Both the position numbers and the translations under genes were made by a program. Positions 1-7,518 of a stretch of 22,027 bases of DNA are shown here, one piece after another. This DNA comes from Bacillota bacterium. Its GTDB lineage: Bacteria > Bacillota > UBA4882 > UBA8346. Location: NCBI GenBank assembly GCA_023436305.1, contig JAEZJQ010000008.1, positions 1 to 22,027 of the forward strand. The letters are read 5' to 3'. Position 1 is the stretch's first letter. The number at the start of each line of letters is the position of its first letter. The notes under the pieces are model-generated. The model ran no database searches, was not told where the DNA came from, and was given only the letters and a program-made list of their open reading frames with translations.

Positions 1-1
1 C

Positions 2-163
2 TTTACCGAACATAACAAGCCTTATGTTAAATCAGGGGCCGTTATTGGCATTGATGGTCTTCAAAAGCTCGCCTATAATGCGGTAATGAGATTTTCCGGC
101 AGAAATATACCCATATTCGCGGACCGGCAAGAAGCATTGGATTGGTTAGTCCAACAAAACTAA
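2..163 (+). CDS. C-terminal fragment of a small STAS/SEC14-like protein
   Basis: The reading frame is open from the window edge and ends at TAA 161-163, so only the last 53 residues are visible. They contain a VKSGAVIGIDGLQKLAYNAV stretch, then FSGRNIPIF, and end in an EALDWLVQQN helix. From memory this pattern matches small cytosolic bacterial proteins of the SpoIIAA-like (STAS/SEC14) group, in which a short strand and an 'eeAldWLv' helix close the fold. Function in that group is mostly unknown. The next start follows after 18 bases and has its own ribosome binding site (AAGGTGAT at 167-174), so the two genes could be cotranscribed. Being coding is nearly certain; the family is a recollection of pattern, not a search. 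Confidence 0.6.
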   Translation, partial: FTEHNKPYVKSGAVIGIDGLQKLAYNAVMRFSGRNIPIFADRQEALDWLVQQN

Positions 164-181
164 CCCAAGGTGATGTTTTCT

Positions 182-351
182 ATGAATGAAGCTAAAATAT
201 GTTGTGTATGTAAATAAAGATTATCAATACCGATTACGATATATGCGATCAAGGTTGGATTTGTAAAACCTGTAAAAGAAAATGTCCTGTAAATTGTTTG
301 CCCTGTCCGGTGGAGATGCAGGAGCTTGAATTTCACGGCGAAGAGTTTTAA
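182..351 (+). pseudogene. Frameshifted Cys-rich mini-protein (zinc-finger-like)
   Basis: ATG 182 follows AAGGTGAT at a good distance and reads MNEAKICCVCK before TAA at 215-217. If one base is restored in the A-run at 212-214, reading continues as IKIINTDYDICDQGWICKTCKRKCPVNCLPCPVEM and on to TAA 349-351, about 56 residues. The first part supplies CCxxC and the second CxxC pairs with Lys/Arg between them, as in a small zinc ribbon that binds metal with four cysteines. The halves make sense only together, so a one-base deletion in a homopolymer, real or a sequencing error, is the simplest reading. No canonical programmed-frameshift heptamer is present. I do not recognise a named family. Confidence 0.5.
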
Positions 352-366
352 ACCACCGGACGTAAC

Positions 367-395
367 TTGACAACTAAATTGCGATATATTACAAT
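367..395 (+). promoter_or_regulatory. Sigma-A type promoter for the PpiC foldase gene
   Basis: TTGACA at 367-372 and TACAAT at 390-395 are separated by exactly 17 bases. Transcription should start near 402, about 75 bases before the foldase ATG. The leader holds a small palindrome (AGTCTAAAGACT, 427-438). The whole promoter is closely matched by a second one at 2017-2045. Confidence 0.75.
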
Positions 396-476
396 TCAGG
401 TGAAAGTCAAACGTCTACGACAAAAAGTCTAAAGACTAAAGGTCTTCCACAATCTAAATGAATCGGGAGTCTGAGA

Positions 477-1847
477 ATGAAACTTCAAAAAAGATCAATC
501 ATCGCACTTTCAGTAATCGTTATCTTGATAATATCCGGGGGAATATGGTGGTGGTTTTCTCAATCCCAAAATACACCGCCGGAACAACAATTTGGTTATC
601 AGGCTCTAAAGATAAACGGGAAATATGTGGATTCCGCCGTTTTTGTCAAAGCCCAAAATGATTTTTTCCGGCGGTATTTTCGAAACGCGGAAATGAGCCG
701 CAAGTCCGATGAAGAACGAAACGATCTCGTGTTGGAAGAAATTATCAACCAGCAGGTGGTTGAGGAGTTTTTATTGTCAAATACCAAAGTTACCCAATCG
801 GAAATCGACCAATATATTGATCGTTATATTAAAACCAAATATCCAACTTCGGCTGAAATGCAAGAATATCTGAATAGTGTCTCCTGTAAAACCGAAGCGG
901 AGCTGAAAAAAATCGTTAAAATGTATTTGCTGAAAGTCAAATATATTCCCAAAATCGCTTCCGAATATGAGATAACGGTAAGTGACGCCGAAGCGGCCCA
1001 AGAATTCGAACGCCAAAAAACGGAGAATGTGCAAGTGGTGATCAAGCATATTTTGATTTCCGTAAAGATTCATCCGCCCCAAGAAGCTGAAAAAATAGCG
1101 AATCAAGTTTATAATCAGTTGCTGAAAGGGGCCGATTTTGAGAAATTGGCCAAGAAGTATTCCGATGACACCGCTTCCAAGGATATGGGCGGCAAATTGG
1201 CGCCTTTGGATAAAAGTATCGTCCCCGATGAGTTTAAAAAGACGTTGTTCGACGCCAAACCGGGCCAGATTATTCCACCGTTCAGCACGAATGACGGTTA
1301 TGAAATTACATATATCGACAAATATGTTTACTACAATCACCCTCTAAACGAAATCAGAGATATCATGCTCACCGAGAAATTCGGAAATTCGAAGCAATTT
1401 CCGGAATGGCTAAATAAAATCAAGTCTCAAATGGATATTCAGATCACTGATCCCGCCTTTAAAGCCTTCCGATCAAATAAATCCGGTAAATACAACGAGG
1501 CGGGGCGGCTTTACGAAGAAGTATACGCCAAAAAACAATTGGAACCCTATTTCGCCAGCGCGGTACAAAATTACCAATTGGCCCAAAATTGGGATAAAAT
1601 TATCGAGTTGGGCCGGATTGGCATTCGGAAATTGGAATCCAAAGTACCTTATTATCTGTATGTGGCGGAAGGTTTATATCATAAGCAGCAAACCGCAGAA
1701 GCGATGACTAATCTACAAACGGCCTGGACCTTAGCGGCCGATAGTGTTGTGGCCCAAGATCTGGTTTTGAAAACTTATGACCGGCTGGGTTTAAAGAGGC
1801 CCGGAACTGGGAAAATCAATTGGCCAACGCCTCTGAAAAAGTTTTAA
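477..1847 (+). CDS. Membrane-anchored PpiC-type peptidyl-prolyl isomerase (PrsA/SurA-like foldase)
   Basis: Predicted foldase of 456 residues that isomerises prolyl bonds in exported proteins on the outer side of the membrane. A short basic N-terminus (KLQKR) is followed by a hydrophobic segment at 8-27. There is no lipobox Cys, so it is an uncleaved anchor or signal peptide rather than a PrsA lipoprotein. Residues 55-180 are helical and charged, like the SurA/PrsA N-domain. Residues 184-285 form the parvulin domain: VVIKHILIS opens it, ADFEKLAKKYSDD and MGGKLAPLDKSIVPDEF lie in the middle and PGQIIPPF near the end. Residues 326-440 look like TPR-type helical repeats (SGKYNEAGRLYEEVY, QNWDKIIELGRIG), an unusual addition. 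The start is chosen because GGGAG at 465-469 precedes ATG 477. It is monocistronic, with promoter and terminator. Confidence 0.85.
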   Translation: MKLQKRSIIALSVIVILIISGGIWWWFSQSQNTPPEQQFGYQALKINGKYVDSAVFVKAQNDFFRRYFRNAEMSRKSDEERNDLVLEEIINQQVVEEFLLSNTKVTQSEIDQYIDRYIKTKYPTSAEMQEYLNSVSCKTEAELKKIVKMYLLKVKYIPKIASEYEITVSDAEAAQEFERQKTENVQVVIKHILISVKIHPPQEAEKIANQVYNQLLKGADFEKLAKKYSDDTASKDMGGKLAPLDKSIVPDEFKKTLFDAKPGQIIPPFSTNDGYEITYIDKYVYYNHPLNEIRDIMLTEKFGNSKQFPEWLNKIKSQMDIQITDPAFKAFRSNKSGKYNEAGRLYEEVYAKKQLEPYFASAVQNYQLAQNWDKIIELGRIGIRKLESKVPYYLYVAEGLYHKQQTAEAMTNLQTAWTLAADSVVAQDLVLKTYDRLGLKRPGTGKINWPTPLKKF

Positions 1848-1855
1848 TGGATGAA

Positions 1856-1901
1856 AGCGATGTGAAAAATCTAAATATATTCACACCGCTTTTTTATTTT
1901 T
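1856..1901 (+). terminator. Rho-independent terminator of the foldase gene
   Basis: AGCGATGTGAA (1856-1866) pairs with TTCACACCGCT (1880-1890), an 11-base stem with one mismatch, followed immediately by a T-rich tract (1891-1901). It lies 8 bases after the stop codon. Confidence 0.8.
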
Positions 1902-2496
1902 AACTGATTCGGGGTGAGAAACATTCGATTAATCATAAATTTGTTTAACCGGCTGTTTTATCGAGCAATCGGTTCAAACACAAAGTTATGAATAAGAATA
2001 TACTAAATTCGCAAACTTGACAATTTAATTTTGGTATATTACAATGCAATTAAATAAATGTAACTAAATTGTAACGAAAAGTGTTCATGGAAAGATGTGC
2101 CATGATTGTAATAAAATTAATCGATGTTTTTTCGTTGGGTTATGATTGGCTTGAGGTAAGATGTAACTGGGTGAAACCATGAAAGTTCAAAGTACAAATT
2201 ATGATACTGAAATAAAGTATCCATTTACATTATTGAAGTATTCGAATTATGCGGGTTGTAAGAATAAATCCTGCTATCACAAAGGATTAAATTATATCTG
2301 CGAATTCCCAAGTATTTTCCCCATATCGCCAATCATGTTTATCGCCCTTACCCAAAAGAATTAACGCCAAATCCGGCACATCACTTCTTTCAAATATCTT
2401 ACAATGACGGGTCTTAAATTGCTAATATCGGCGCATCTCGTTTGTACTAGCATCATCCCCAAACAAGCAATGATATACTGATATACTTTGATGAAT
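1902..2496. other. Long intergenic region with doubtful small ORFs
   Basis: This AT-rich stretch contains a strong promoter (listed separately) and then two overlapping small reading frames. One is 26 codons (2102-2182, GGAAAG seven bases before its ATG). The other is 61 codons (2179-2364, MKVQSTNYDTEIKYPF...), whose ATG overlaps the stop of the first as ATGA. Neither resembles a family I know, and the 61-residue sequence shows no clear domain, so I do not call them genes. From 2365 to 2496 I see only AT-rich sequence with short direct repeats (GATATACT twice, 2473-2488). Confidence 0.4.
2017..2045 (+). promoter_or_regulatory. Strong sigma-A type promoter, twin of the foldase promoter
   Basis: TTGACA at 2017-2022, a 17-base spacer and TACAAT at 2040-2045. 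Over the 36 bases starting at AAC before the -35 box it matches the promoter at 367-395 at 29 positions, including the spacer end GTATAT/ATATAT. It would transcribe the small ORFs at 2102-2364 and possibly read on into the GH9 gene. Confidence 0.65.
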
Positions 2497-2511
2497 TTGA
2501 AAACGTTTACT
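2497..2511 (+). promoter_or_regulatory. cre/LacI-type operator upstream of the GH9 promoter
   Basis: TTGAAAACGTTTACT fits the Bacillota cre consensus WTGNAANCGNWNNCW at every position and has a central palindrome AAACGTTT. It ends 27 bases before the -35 box at 2539. CcpA, or the LacI-family proteins encoded at 7519 and 12443, are the obvious candidate binders. A site upstream of -35 could serve activation or looping as well as repression. Confidence 0.55.
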
Positions 2512-2538
2512 GATTATTTCACTTTATAAAATATCGGA

Positions 2539-2567
2539 TTGACACATCCCGTCAATCAAGATATTAT
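2539..2567 (+). promoter_or_regulatory. Promoter of the GH9-GH10 operon
   Basis: TTGACA at 2539-2544, 17-base spacer, TATTAT at 2562-2567. The predicted start near 2574 gives an 85-base leader with an extended Shine-Dalgarno sequence near its 5' end. Confidence 0.7.
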
Positions 2568-2582
2568 CCACAGAATACACTC

Positions 2583-2593
2583 AAAGGAGGTGA
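2583..2593 (+). promoter_or_regulatory. Orphan extended Shine-Dalgarno (STAB-SD-like) in the GH9 leader
   Basis: AAAGGAGGTGA is fully complementary to the usual 3' end of 16S rRNA, but no ATG, GTG or TTG follows at a usable distance. The GH9 gene has its own AAGGAGGA at 2645-2652. By position, about ten bases after the predicted transcript start, it resembles the ribosome-bound stabiliser of Bacillus thuringiensis cry3A mRNA. Confidence 0.5.
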
Positions 2594-2658
2594 AGTCCGA
2601 AGAAATAATTCGTAGTTATCAAACACAAACACACTAGAAATGAGAAGGAGGACTTATT

Positions 2659-4956
2659 GTGAAAAGATTTGGTTTAATTGTATCGTTATTTGTATTATCG
2701 GTTGCTTTATCGGTTGTTTTGGTTACCAATATCCAAGCCGCCCCGAACTATGCTGATGGTATTCAGAAAGCCATTGCCTGGTTCGACGCCAACCGTTGCG
2801 GAACCGATGTCGCCACCGATAACGTATTCTCTAGCTGGCGCGGCGCTTGCCATACGTCAGACGCGATAAATGGTGGTTTCCATGATGCCGGTGACCACGT
2901 AAAATTCCAATTACCGGCAGCTTTTGCGGCTTCCGCCATTGGTTGGTCCATTTATGAATTTAAATCCACCTGGCCAGCCAGTGCGCTCACCAAAGCTCAG
3001 CAAGAGTTGAAAATATTCTGTGATTACTCATTGGCCGCCTGGAACGGCAGTACCCTAGTGGTACAAATCGGAGATGGTGGCGCCGACCATGGCTACTGGG
3101 GGTCTCCTGAAAATCAAACCGGTTCACGGCCATCCTATCGGAATGCAGCCGCTGATATCCTTGCGCAAACCGCGGCTTCTTTGGCGTTAATGTATATCAA
3201 TTTTGGTGGCTCCAACTATCTCAATGCCGCAAAAGCCATGTTCACCGTCGCCAAAGCAAATCCCGCCTCCCAAAGTACCGTTGGCGATGGCTTCTATACC
3301 TCAGGTTCCAGTTACGACGATATGGTTTGGGCTGCCATTTGGTTGTATTACGCCACCAACGACAGTTCCTATTTAACCAATTGCGCCGCCTGGTTCGAGA
3401 TTAAAAACGATCCCGGCGATCCCCCATACCAAAAACCGTGGACCTATTGCTGGGATGATGCATCGCTTGGTAATACCATTATGTTGTACAAACTTACCGG
3501 AGATGTCAAATATTATAATGCTCTGATCTGGAACTTCGATTATTTCACCAAGACTCTCAGAAAGACAACATATGGTTTACCCTGGCTGGATAGCTGGGCA
3601 TGCTTACGGTACGCCTCAGCCGAAGCTGGTTTAATGTACATTGCCTATAAGAATTTCGGCACTAATTATAATACTTCAGCCAACATGATGATCGATTATT
3701 GCTTCGGCACCAATCCCAAGAGCCTTAGCTACCTGACCAATACCACCTATGCTTCAAACACGGTAAAACACCCCCATCACCGGGCTAACGAACCTGTACG
3801 GGGTGGCGCAACCAATGGTATGGTCGGCGCTTTAGCGGGTGGTCCCGATCAAAGCGATAACTTTACCGATGATGTGAACCAATATACCTATACGGAAGTC
3901 GCGCTCGACTACAACGCTTCATTCATTCTCGGTTGCGTCGGCCGTAAGTACGTGGCCGATGGCGGTACCGGAGGAAAAACACCGTCACCGGCTCCGACAC
4001 CGACCCCGGCTCCGACCAGCGCTCCTGGAAACGGCACCGGTTTGCTCGGTACTTATTATTCGGGAACCGCTTTATCCGGTACCCCCTTGCTTACCAGAGT
4101 TGATTCCACAATCGACTTTAACTGGGCTGGTGGTTCACCGAATACGGCTGTACCCAGCGATTCATTCTCCGTCCGTTGGACCGGGCAGATCGAAGCCAGA
4201 TCTACCGAAACCTATACCTTCTATCTGAGCCATGATGACGGCGCCCGGATGTGGGTCAATAACGTCCAGATCATTAACAATTGGACCGACCACGCCGCCG
4301 TCGAAGACACAGGGGAAATCGCCCTGACCATGGGTACCAAGTATGCTATCACCGTTGAGTTTTATGAAAGCAGTGGTGATGCAAGCTGTAACTTGTATTG
4401 GAGCACTCCGACCGTTTTCGCGAAACAGGTTGTTCCGGTGACCCAGCTTTATAATACATCCACCATAACGCCGACTCCAGTTACCGTGACCCCGACTCCG
4501 GTTAAAGTAACTCCGACACCGACTCCGGTTACCGTAACCCCGACGCCGACTCCGGTTGTCGTGACTCCGACCCCGACTCCGGTTGTCGTGACTCCGACAC
4601 CGACTCCGGTTACCGTGACCCCGACTCCGGGTACAGGTAATTATGTAGTAACCTATAGTATGAATGACTGGGGCAGTGGAGCTACAGTCAATATAACCAT
4701 TAAAAATAATACCTCCACGGCGGTTAATGGCTGGACTTTCGCCTGGACGTTCTCCGGTAACCAGACGATCACCAATCTATGGAGTGGTAGTTACACCCAG
4801 AGCGGGACTTCGGTATCGGTGAAAGACGCTGGATATAACGCCAGTATCCCGGCTAACGGAGGAACGACAAACTTCGGGTTCAATATTAACTATAGCGGTA
4901 CAAACGCTATACCGGCCAACTTTACGTTGAATGGAGCAGCTTGCCAGGTCCAATAA
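2659..4956 (+). CDS. Secreted GH9 endoglucanase with PA14 and CBM2 modules
   Basis: A 765-residue extracellular cellulase that hydrolyses beta-1,4-glucan with inversion. The GTG start follows AAGGAGGA (2645-2652) by six bases. Signal peptide 1-28 (ends IQAA). GH9 catalytic module about 29-432: DAGDH with Asp76 and Asp79 (base pair), FGTNPKSLSY, HPHHR at 371-375, and TEVALDYNA with Glu413 as the acid. Most relatives have NEVA here. A PT-rich linker (about 438-456) leads to a PA14 module (about 459-585; YTFYLSHDDGARMWVN). A second linker of TPTPVTV/TPTPVVV units (604-656) leads to CBM2 (660-765). No CBM3c or Ig module touches the catalytic domain, unlike many clostridial processive GH9 enzymes. 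First gene of a likely two-gene operon with GH10. Confidence 0.93.
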   Translation: MKRFGLIVSLFVLSVALSVVLVTNIQAAPNYADGIQKAIAWFDANRCGTDVATDNVFSSWRGACHTSDAINGGFHDAGDHVKFQLPAAFAASAIGWSIYEFKSTWPASALTKAQQELKIFCDYSLAAWNGSTLVVQIGDGGADHGYWGSPENQTGSRPSYRNAAADILAQTAASLALMYINFGGSNYLNAAKAMFTVAKANPASQSTVGDGFYTSGSSYDDMVWAAIWLYYATNDSSYLTNCAAWFEIKNDPGDPPYQKPWTYCWDDASLGNTIMLYKLTGDVKYYNALIWNFDYFTKTLRKTTYGLPWLDSWACLRYASAEAGLMYIAYKNFGTNYNTSANMMIDYCFGTNPKSLSYLTNTTYASNTVKHPHHRANEPVRGGATNGMVGALAGGPDQSDNFTDDVNQYTYTEVALDYNASFILGCVGRKYVADGGTGGKTPSPAPTPTPAPTSAPGNGTGLLGTYYSGTALSGTPLLTRVDSTIDFNWAGGSPNTAVPSDSFSVRWTGQIEARSTETYTFYLSHDDGARMWVNNVQIINNWTDHAAVEDTGEIALTMGTKYAITVEFYESSGDASCNLYWSTPTVFAKQVVPVTQLYNTSTITPTPVTVTPTPVKVTPTPTPVTVTPTPTPVVVTPTPTPVVVTPTPTPVTVTPTPGTGNYVVTYSMNDWGSGATVNITIKNNTSTAVNGWTFAWTFSGNQTITNLWSGSYTQSGTSVSVKDAGYNASIPANGGTTNFGFNINYSGTNAIPANFTLNGAACQVQ
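4636..4956 (+). repeat. CBM2 module copy 1 (of three)
   Basis: This 3' end of the GH9 gene is nearly identical at DNA level to 6919-7239 (GH10) and strongly similar to 11800-12120 (GH74). The stretch from about 4760 to 4850 differs from copy 2 at only a base or two. Confidence 0.9.
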
Positions 4957-5016
4957 CCAAAGTTGAACTAAAATAGGGGGGCGTCGAGCCTCAATCGAAA
5001 TTAACTGAATTGTTCT

Positions 5017-5049
5017 TAAAGCAGTGTTTCACTTTGAAGCACTGCTTTA
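5017..5049 (+). terminator. Hairpin between the GH9 and GH10 genes
   Basis: TAAAGCAGTG (5017-5026) pairs perfectly with CACTGCTTTA (5040-5049), and the inside adds TTCA/TGAA around a CTT loop. Only a short AT stretch follows instead of a U-run, so it may be a partial terminator or an mRNA end protector that sets the GH9:GH10 ratio. No clear separate promoter was found before GH10. Confidence 0.5.
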
Positions 5050-5115
5050 ATAAAATTATCGAGAACGTTCCCGGTTGAAGTGAAAGAACGAAAGATAAAA
5101 AGGAGTGAAGTAAGG

Positions 5116-7239
5116 TTGAAACGAAGTTCTATCTTTTTATTGATCGGTTTATTAAGCCTGGTATGTATCTTTGCGAATATTCCCCAAGGTTTTGCCGCAA
5201 ACATTTTAACCAACCCGGACTTCGAGACGGGAACCACCAACGGATGGTACCCCTATGAAGCATGCACCATCGGGGTCAGTACCACCCAAGTTCACGGCGG
5301 AAGTTATAGCGCGTTGATTAGCAGCCGGACCCAAACATGGCATGGGCTTACCCAGAATATGCTTACCAAATTAGAGGTGGGAAAAGCATATTTGTTTTCC
5401 GGCTGGGTGAGGCTGGATAACTCAGCCAGTGATACCATTAAGCTTACCATGAAAAAAGTTGACGGTTCCACCACAACCTATGACACCATTACAACCACCA
5501 CGGCTTCCAATACACAATGGACCAAAATTACCGGTACATATACCATCTCCGGGACCAACATCACAACGTTAGAACTTTACTTTGAAGGTCCAGTCGCGGG
5601 TGTAAACTTTTATGTGGATGACGCCACAGTGGAAGAAGTCTCCACTGACTGGAAAGGCGACGCCAATGCCAGGATTGAACAAATCAGGAAGCGCGATGCC
5701 CAGATCACGGTTGTCGATTCCAACGGCATTGCAATGTCAGGAGTTACCGTACAGGTGAAACAGGTTAAACATGACTTTGCATTCGGTTCCTGTCTTGCCC
5801 GATCACCCATGAGTAATACCCAGTATCTGGATTACTTCAAAAAGTATTTTGAATGGGCGGTCTGTGAAAACGAAGCCAAATGGTATTCCAATGAAACGAG
5901 TCAAGGTAACATCTCTTATACCAACGCTGACTATATGTATGACTGGTGCGTAGCAAACGGAATCAAAATGCGCGGCCATTGCATTTTCTGGGAAGTCGAC
6001 CAATATGTTCCGTCTTGGGTTAAAGGCCTGACCGGTTCCGCTTTACAGTCAACGGTGGACGGCCGGCTGAATAGTGTGGTCCCTCATTTCAAGGGCAAAT
6101 ACCCGGAATGGGACGTCAACAATGAAATGCTCCACGGCGATTTCTTTAGAAGCAGGCTGGGAGATTCCATCGTGAAGTATATGTTTGACCGAACCAAGGA
6201 ATTGGATCCCGATACCAAACTTTTTGTGAACGACTACAATGTCATCGAGTACGCTGAAACCGACGCCTATGTAACCCAAATCCAGGGTTATTTGGACCAG
6301 GGAGTGCCCATTGAAGGTATTGGATGCCAGGGGCATTACTCATCCGGTAATAATGTAGACCCAATTGCTTTAAAAGTACGTTTGGATACTTTGGCGCAAT
6401 TTAATCTTCCCATTTTAATAACCGAATACGATTCAGTCGCTTCCGATGTCGCTGTCCGCGCGGATAACCTGGAAAAGCTTTACCGGGTAGCCTTCAGCCA
6501 CCCGGCGGTTACCGGTATCTATATGTGGGGTTTCTGGGCCGGTTCGCATTGGAGAGGTTCGGAAGCCGCCATTGTCAACCAGGATTGGACAGTCAATGAA
6601 GCAGGAAAGAGATACGAATCATTATTGCAAGAATGGACCACCAATACGTCCGGAACAACCAACAGTAGTGGTATTTATAATTTCCGGGGATTCCACGGCA
6701 ATTATGAAGTCGTTTTGACATCCGGCGGTACTTCTGTGACCAAGACTTTAGAATTACATTCGGGTTCCGGTACCGCTTCCTTTACTTTGAAGTTCAGCGG
6801 TGAAATCACAACTCCGACCCCAACCCCGGTTCGTACCGCTACTCCGGTGGTAACAGCGACCCCGACTCCAGTTCGTACCGCCACACCGGTGGTAACGCCG
6901 ACTCCGACTCCAGGTACCGGTAATTATGTGGTAACCTGTAGTATGAACGATTGGGGCAGCGGAGCTACAGTCAACGTAACGATTAAAAATAATACCTCCA
7001 CGGCGGTTAATGGCTGGACTTTAGCCTGGACCTTCTCCGGTAACCAGACGATCACCAATCTATGGAGTGGTAGTTACACTCAGAGCGGGACTTCGGTATC
7101 GGTGAAAGACGCTGGATATAACGCCAATATCCCGGCTAACGGAGGAACGACAAACTTCGGGTTCAATATTAACTATAGTGGCACAAACGCTATACCGGCC
7201 AGCTTTACATTGAATGGAACGGCTTGCCAGGTGCAGTAA
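5116..7239 (+). CDS. Secreted GH10 endo-beta-1,4-xylanase with N-terminal CBM and C-terminal CBM2
   Basis: Retaining xylanase of 707 residues acting outside the cell. I take TTG 5116 as start because AAGGAG lies at 5100-5105 and the product then begins with a normal signal peptide (1-27, ending GFA). An in-frame GTG at 5080 lacks a ribosome binding site and would add 12 charged residues. Residues 29-172 are a CBM4/9/22-like jelly roll (ILTNPDFETG at the start, FYVDDATVEEV at the end). A connector (IRKRDAQITVVDSNG) precedes the GH10 barrel, about 217-508, with acid/base Glu337 in WDVNNEMLHG and nucleophile Glu437 in LITEYD. A small beta-rich piece (512-560), two TPTPVRTATPVVTA linker units and CBM2 (602-707) follow. 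It lies downstream of GH9 on the same strand and ends at a strong terminator. Confidence 0.92.
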   Translation: MKRSSIFLLIGLLSLVCIFANIPQGFAANILTNPDFETGTTNGWYPYEACTIGVSTTQVHGGSYSALISSRTQTWHGLTQNMLTKLEVGKAYLFSGWVRLDNSASDTIKLTMKKVDGSTTTYDTITTTTASNTQWTKITGTYTISGTNITTLELYFEGPVAGVNFYVDDATVEEVSTDWKGDANARIEQIRKRDAQITVVDSNGIAMSGVTVQVKQVKHDFAFGSCLARSPMSNTQYLDYFKKYFEWAVCENEAKWYSNETSQGNISYTNADYMYDWCVANGIKMRGHCIFWEVDQYVPSWVKGLTGSALQSTVDGRLNSVVPHFKGKYPEWDVNNEMLHGDFFRSRLGDSIVKYMFDRTKELDPDTKLFVNDYNVIEYAETDAYVTQIQGYLDQGVPIEGIGCQGHYSSGNNVDPIALKVRLDTLAQFNLPILITEYDSVASDVAVRADNLEKLYRVAFSHPAVTGIYMWGFWAGSHWRGSEAAIVNQDWTVNEAGKRYESLLQEWTTNTSGTTNSSGIYNFRGFHGNYEVVLTSGGTSVTKTLELHSGSGTASFTLKFSGEITTPTPTPVRTATPVVTATPTPVRTATPVVTPTPTPGTGNYVVTCSMNDWGSGATVNVTIKNNTSTAVNGWTLAWTFSGNQTITNLWSGSYTQSGTSVSVKDAGYNANIPANGGTTNFGFNINYSGTNAIPASFTLNGTACQVQ
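6919..7239 (+). repeat. CBM2 module copy 2 (of three)
   Basis: Same module as at 4636-4956, with a few third-position changes concentrated near its 5' end and long identical runs in the middle. It is the only copy with a second Cys (VVTCSMND). The downstream bases TAACCAAA are also shared with copy 1. Confidence 0.9.
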
Positions 7240-7266
7240 CCAAATTTGTATCAGGCTTCATACCAT

Positions 7267-7300
7267 AAAAACAGCGCCTCAAATGAGGTGCTGTTTTTAA
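7267..7300 (+). terminator. Rho-independent terminator after the GH10 gene
   Basis: A 15-base stem, AAAAACAGCGCCTCA (7267-7281) with TGAGGTGCTGTTTTT (7284-7298), contains one G-T pair, an AA loop in this alignment and a T-run at the 3' arm. The A-run on the left arm could let it act in both directions. Confidence 0.88.
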
Positions 7301-7347
7301 AACATACATATTATTCTATTTCGCTGTAATATAGATATCCAAATATG

Positions 7348-7376
7348 TTTACAATATTGGCTTCGTGTTTTATAAT
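7348..7376 (+). promoter_or_regulatory. Promoter of the first LacI-family gene
   Basis: TTTACA (7348-7353), a 17-base spacer and TATAAT (7371-7376). The predicted start near 7383 leaves a leader of about 135 bases with the inverted repeats listed next. Confidence 0.65.
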
Positions 7377-7405
7377 TAATATAAACTGCATGATACACCG
7401 GTTTG

Positions 7406-7434
7406 ACAATATCGTATTGTAGCGTAGCTACAAT
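7406..7434. promoter_or_regulatory. Overlapping inverted repeats in the lacI-1 leader
   Basis: ACAATA-TCG-TATTGT (7406-7420) is a symmetric 15-base site with a central CG-containing core, and ATTGTAGC-GTA-GCTACAAT (7416-7434) is a perfect 8-base-stem hairpin sharing its left arm. The first could be an autoregulatory operator and the second an RNA hairpin. Nothing in the window tests either idea. Confidence 0.4.
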
Positions 7435-7518
7435 TTTAAATTATCTCCCAACAGTTTGCAAAAAAAGCATATTGTTTTAAGGATAATTAATAAGCAAAGA
7501 AAGAAATGTGATGAATTA

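Noticed and set aside
209..220. Programmed -1 frameshift in the Cys-rich mini-gene
   Set aside because: The sequence before the stop does not fit X XXY YYZ and no downstream stimulatory structure was evident; deletion or read error is simpler.
777..1340. Open frame of 187 codons on the minus strand inside the foldase gene
   Set aside because: It is the antisense shadow of a well-supported gene, has no ribosome binding site and an implausible Phe/Ile-rich translation.
5080..5115. GTG 5080 as the start of the GH10 gene
   Set aside because: No Shine-Dalgarno before it, while TTG 5116 has AAGGAG and yields a standard signal peptide.
7456..7518. TTG 7456 as the start of lacI-1
   Set aside because: It would place 21 residues before the conserved LacI N-terminus, and the paralogue also starts at MVT.
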